Positions 32,728 to 35,291 of a stretch of 35,291 bases of DNA are shown here, piece by piece (the stretch's first letter is position 1; each line of letters begins with the position of its first letter). The position numbers were made by a program, and so were the translations under genes. Source of the DNA: Acidobacteriota bacterium (GTDB lineage: Bacteria > Acidobacteriota > Vicinamibacteria > Vicinamibacterales > UBA8438); the NCBI GenBank assembly GCA_009861545.1, contig VXME01000019.1:1-35291 (forward strand). Reading direction: 5' to 3'. Below the pieces are notes generated by a model. It searched no databases and was not told the origin of the DNA. It saw nothing but the letters and a program-made list of their open reading frames with translations.

Positions 32728-33885
32728 ATGATGTGGCGGGACGTCCGGTTCATCGCGGGGCGCGACCTGGCGATGCTGATCCGCGAGCGCGAGATGGTCC
32801 TGTGGACCTTCCTGATGCCGATCGTCTTCTTCTACTTCCTCGGCACCGTGACGGGCGGGTTCGGGACCCCGGATCCCGATCGGCCCGACGCTCTCGCTCT
32901 CGTCGGCGCGGAGGAGGGCGGGTTCCTGGTCGACGAGCTGACCCGCCGGCTCGAGGATCAGAACTTCGCCGTGGTGCGGGCGTCTCCGGACGAGGCCGCG
33001 CGGTACGCGCGCCGGTTGACGCTGCCCGCGCCCGCCGACGGCTACGACGGCCTGACGGCCTCCATCCTGGACGGGCACCAGGCGGTACTCGCGTTCGAGC
33101 GCCGCGGCGAGGACCTCAACCGGCAGTACGACCAGTTGCGCGTGGGGCGGGCCGTCTACACGGTGCTGGCCGACCTGGTCGCCACCTCGATCCAGGACGG
33201 CGGGGCGTCGCCCGAGGCGTTCGAGGCGCTGGCCGCGGCGCCGCGCCACGTGACGCTGCAGGTCGCCCCGGCCGGCCGGCGCGAGATACCGCCGAGCGGC
33301 TACTCGCAGGCCATTCCGGGCACGATGGTCATGTTCACGATGCTCGTGCTGATGGGCGGCGCGGTCCAACTGGTGATCGAGCGCGAGCAGGGCCTGCTGC
33401 GCCGCCTGGCCGCGGCCCCGATCCACCCGGCGTCGGTCGTCGCCGGCAAGTGGCTGGCGCGCATGACGCTCGGCCTGGTGCAGATCGGCTTCGCCATGCT
33501 CGTCGGCCGCGTGCTGTTCGGGATGGACTGGGGCGCGGCGATCGGGATGGTGGGAGTGATCCTGTTCGCCTGGGCCGCGTTCAACGCCTCGCTCGCGCTG
33601 CTGCTGGCCAACGTCGCGCGCAGCAAGAGCCAGATGGAGGGTATCGGCGTCATCGGCACCATGGCGCTGGCGGCGCTCGGGGGTTGCTGGTGGCCGATCG
33701 AGATCACGCCCGGCTGGATGCAGTCGCTCGCGGGGTTCCTGCCCAGCGGCTGGACGATGGACGCGCTCCACCTGCTGGTGAACTTCGGTTACGGCCCGGC
33801 CGCTGCGATTCCCCACATCATCGCTCTGGCGACCGGCGCGCTGGTCTGCGGCGCGGCGGCGGCGCGGACGTTCCGTTACCAGTAG
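32728..33885 (+). CDS. ABC-2 type permease (second)
   Basis: 385 residues starting 12 bases after the first permease (gacgag upstream; ATG 32731 is an alternative). Same plan as its neighbour: first helix LWTFLMPIVFFYFLGTVTGG (about 30-50), a large extracytoplasmic domain, then IPGTMVMFTMLVLMGGAVQL, the coupling loop EREQGLLRRLAAAPIHP, and helices LVQIGFAMLVGRVLFGM, GMVGVILFAWAAFNASLAL, GTMALAALGGCWWPIE and IIALATGALVCGAAA. It forms a heterodimeric exporter with the first permease and the ATPase. Substrate unknown. Confidence 0.92.
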   Translation: MMWRDVRFIAGRDLAMLIREREMVLWTFLMPIVFFYFLGTVTGGFGTPDPDRPDALALVGAEEGGFLVDELTRRLEDQNFAVVRASPDEAARYARRLTLPAPADGYDGLTASILDGHQAVLAFERRGEDLNRQYDQLRVGRAVYTVLADLVATSIQDGGASPEAFEALAAAPRHVTLQVAPAGRREIPPSGYSQAIPGTMVMFTMLVLMGGAVQLVIEREQGLLRRLAAAPIHPASVVAGKWLARMTLGLVQIGFAMLVGRVLFGMDWGAAIGMVGVILFAWAAFNASLALLLANVARSKSQMEGIGVIGTMALAALGGCWWPIEITPGWMQSLAGFLPSGWTMDALHLLVNFGYGPAAAIPHIIALATGALVCGAAAARTFRYQ

Positions 33886-34012
33886 CAGGGAGGCGCCTGC
33901 AGGCGAGCCCGCGAGACTCGAAGCGGCCCGGGGCGTGTCTCCGAGTGCGGCCGGGGCGGCAGACGCGGCCCGGCTCGCCCGGCTTCACCGTTTCGGGCTA
34001 CAGTCTCTCGCG

Positions 34013-34870
34013 ATGAGACTGCCGACCTTGAACTTCCTCTCCTTCGAGAGCCGCACCAGACACCCGGCCGCCCTCCTTTGGTTCGCAGCGTTCATCGCCC
34101 TGCAACTGCTCGCGGTCTTTGCGCTCGTGCGATATTTCTTCCGATCGACCTGGGACCAGCAGGTGTCATCGGGCATCGGGGCGATCGTTCTCACGGGCCT
34201 GGTTTGCAGTCTGCTGCTCTGTTTCGCGGAATACTTCTTTCACCGCTACCTGCTTCATATCGAGACGGTGAGGTTCCTGCGCGCCTTCTGCACGAGTCAC
34301 CTCACGCACCACAAGCTGACATCGATAGGCTTCGATGATGGGACGAAGACCGTTCGAAGCAAGTATCCGATCTGCGACGTGGCGCGCGACGACAAGGCCA
34401 CGTTCCCACCCTGGGGCTTGATTCCCGCCTTCGCCGCGTTCACGCCGTTCTTCGCGCCCTTCGCCTTCTCGTTCCCGCACATCCCGATACTCATCGGCGG
34501 GTACGCCGCCATTGCGATCGCCCTGTTTCTGTACGAGACCGTCCACGTTGCCCATCACCTGCCGTACGATGCCTGGTGGAAGCCGAAACTGAACAACCGG
34601 ACGTTCGGCAGGGTGTGGCGTGCGGCGTACGGATTCCATCAAGCCCATCACGCGAACTACCGGTGCAACCTGAACGTGGCCGGGTTCTTCGGCATCCCGG
34701 TCGCGGACCTGCTGTTCGGCACGTACAAACAGCCGGACGAACTCCTGCTGGACGGTGCGCCGGCGACGAAAGAGGATGCCCGCAAGCTCACTCCTCAGCC
34801 CCGCTGGCCGGTCGGCTGGCTGGACCGGGTGGTCTTCAAGAGACGACGCTGGATGTCGAAGAGAAACTGA
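34013..34870 (+). CDS. Fatty acid hydroxylase / sterol desaturase superfamily protein
   Basis: 285 residues; a membrane di-iron oxygenase or oxygenase-like enzyme. Hydrophobic segments: LLWFAAFIALQLLAVFALV, GIGAIVLTGLVCSLLLCFAEYFF, LIPAFAAFTPFFAPFAFSF and ILIGGYAAIAIALFLYETV. His boxes are visible: EYFFHRYLLH, TSHLTHHK, HVAHH and GFHQAHHANY. These fit the eight-His metal site of the family (PF04116), though spacing between boxes 2 and 3 is long. Substrate is probably a lipid. ATG 34013 is chosen because TACAGT (33999-34004) lies eight bases upstream as a -10 and no Shine-Dalgarno exists (leaderless); an upstream ATG at 33935 opens an Ala/Arg-rich stretch. Confidence 0.85.
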   Translation: MRLPTLNFLSFESRTRHPAALLWFAAFIALQLLAVFALVRYFFRSTWDQQVSSGIGAIVLTGLVCSLLLCFAEYFFHRYLLHIETVRFLRAFCTSHLTHHKLTSIGFDDGTKTVRSKYPICDVARDDKATFPPWGLIPAFAAFTPFFAPFAFSFPHIPILIGGYAAIAIALFLYETVHVAHHLPYDAWWKPKLNNRTFGRVWRAAYGFHQAHHANYRCNLNVAGFFGIPVADLLFGTYKQPDELLLDGAPATKEDARKLTPQPRWPVGWLDRVVFKRRRWMSKRN

Positions 34871-34908
34871 GACGCGCGGGGAGGACGACGTCCATTCGAG
34901 GGAGACCT

Positions 34909-35291
34909 GTGAGGGCAAGCGTGTGTTCGGCGTCGTCCGCATCCGTCGCCGTGGTGCTGGCCGCGGTGCTCGGCGTGGCCGTCTCGGCCCAGGAGGCGCC
35001 GACGACGGCCTGGGGCGATCCCGACCTGCAGGGAATCTGGGTCGGCTCGACGCTGACGCCGCTGGAACGGCCGCCGGAGTACGAGGGTCGGGAGTTTCTG
35101 CGCGAGGAGGAGGTCGCGGCGCTCGAGAACGCCGCGCGCGTTCATGAGGAACGCCTGCTGGCGCGGCCCGCGGCGCCGGCGCCGCCCCGGGGGGGGGGGG
35201 CCACCCCGCCCGCCCGCCCCCCCGGCGCCGCCGCCCCCCCGCGCGGCCCCGGGCCGCCCCGGGGCGCCCCGGGGCGGTCGTGGGAGTTAGT
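34909..35291 (+). CDS. Secreted protein of unknown function, 3' end cut by window
   Basis: Starts at GTG 34909 with gggag just upstream. A signal peptide (SVAVVLAAVLGVAVSAQ) is followed by APTTAWGDPDLQGIWVGSTL, then TPLERPPEYEGREFLREEEV. This N-terminus is very common among exported Acidobacteria proteins of unknown function, usually 300-400 residues long. Only ~90 residues are reliable: from about 35182 the sequence is a G/C homopolymer tract that translates to Pro/Gly/Ala and is probably erroneous, although the frame stays open to the end. Confidence 0.7.
   Translation, partial: MRASVCSASSASVAVVLAAVLGVAVSAQEAPTTAWGDPDLQGIWVGSTLTPLERPPEYEGREFLREEEVAALENAARVHEERLLARPAAPAPPRGGGATPPARPPGAAAPPRGPGPPRGAPGRSWEL
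35182..35291. other. Low-complexity G/C tract at window end, likely sequence artefact
   Basis: A run of twelve G (35189-35200) is followed by C-rich and alternating CCCC/GGGG blocks unlike the rest of the window. It resembles degraded read ends at a contig terminus rather than genuine coding DNA. Confidence 0.6.

Noticed and set aside
28748-33816. Two very long minus-strand frames (about 800 and 905 codons)
   Set aside because: They oppose the HerA domain, the ABC ATPase and the permeases, and are built of Arg/Gln/His-rich repeats of codon shadows without family signal.
33894-33905. CGCCTGCAGGCG palindrome after the second permease as a terminator
   Set aside because: A perfect palindrome with no loop and no T tract; not a convincing intrinsic terminator.

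Overview
The window is uniformly GC-rich bacterial DNA that fits an Acidobacteriota genome of the Vicinamibacteria type. This is an inference from gene content: a TonB-dependent receptor with a carboxypeptidase-regulatory N-terminal domain, a DUF1592/DUF1588/DUF1585 haem protein followed by a DUF1552 protein, and a secreted protein with the 'WGDPDLQGIW' motif. No rRNA or other marker gene is present to fix the taxonomy. The last ~110 bases are a G/C homopolymer tract that looks like a poor contig end.

Layout. 1-1.2 kb: end of an outer-membrane beta-barrel gene and pheA (prephenate dehydratase). 1.2-8.3 kb: a TetR regulator, a broken TonB receptor, a two-gene nucleotidyltransferase module, and the DUF1592-DUF1552 operon. 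Closely matching palindromes sit upstream of both the receptor and the DUF1592 gene, which suggests one TetR regulon. 8.4-11.6 kb: a VapBC-type pair, a DUF255/YyaL thioredoxin-domain protein and a small unknown. 11.7-14.05 kb: an ECF sigma factor coupled to an anti-sigma factor fused to a bactofilin-like membrane protein. 14.26-14.34 kb: tRNA-Leu(TAA).

14.8-29.5 kb is an accessory/defence island starting next to the tRNA. It holds a membrane pentapeptide-repeat protein, a phosphotransferase remnant, a secreted cupin, a Cys-rich protein coupled to an RNA ligase, a HigB/HigA pair with a third coupled gene, a decayed type I restriction R subunit followed by a YgjP-like metallopeptidase, an AbiEii-type pair, a DUF6036-type nucleotidyltransferase pair with an unusual duplicated tail, and an antitoxin beside a beheaded PIN toxin. 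It ends in a tight three-gene operon of a DUF559 nuclease, a winged-helix protein and a 1054-residue double ATPase (AAA plus HerA/DUF87). That operon is the best candidate here for an undescribed defence system.

29.6-35.3 kb returns to chromosomal functions: a left-handed beta-helix acyltransferase, a divergent ABC exporter operon (ATPase plus two ABC-2 permeases) with a palindromic leader, a fatty acid hydroxylase-family protein, and the start of a secreted protein. Several genes have a TAnnnT-like hexamer 7-8 bases before the start codon and no Shine-Dalgarno, so leaderless transcription may be common in this organism.
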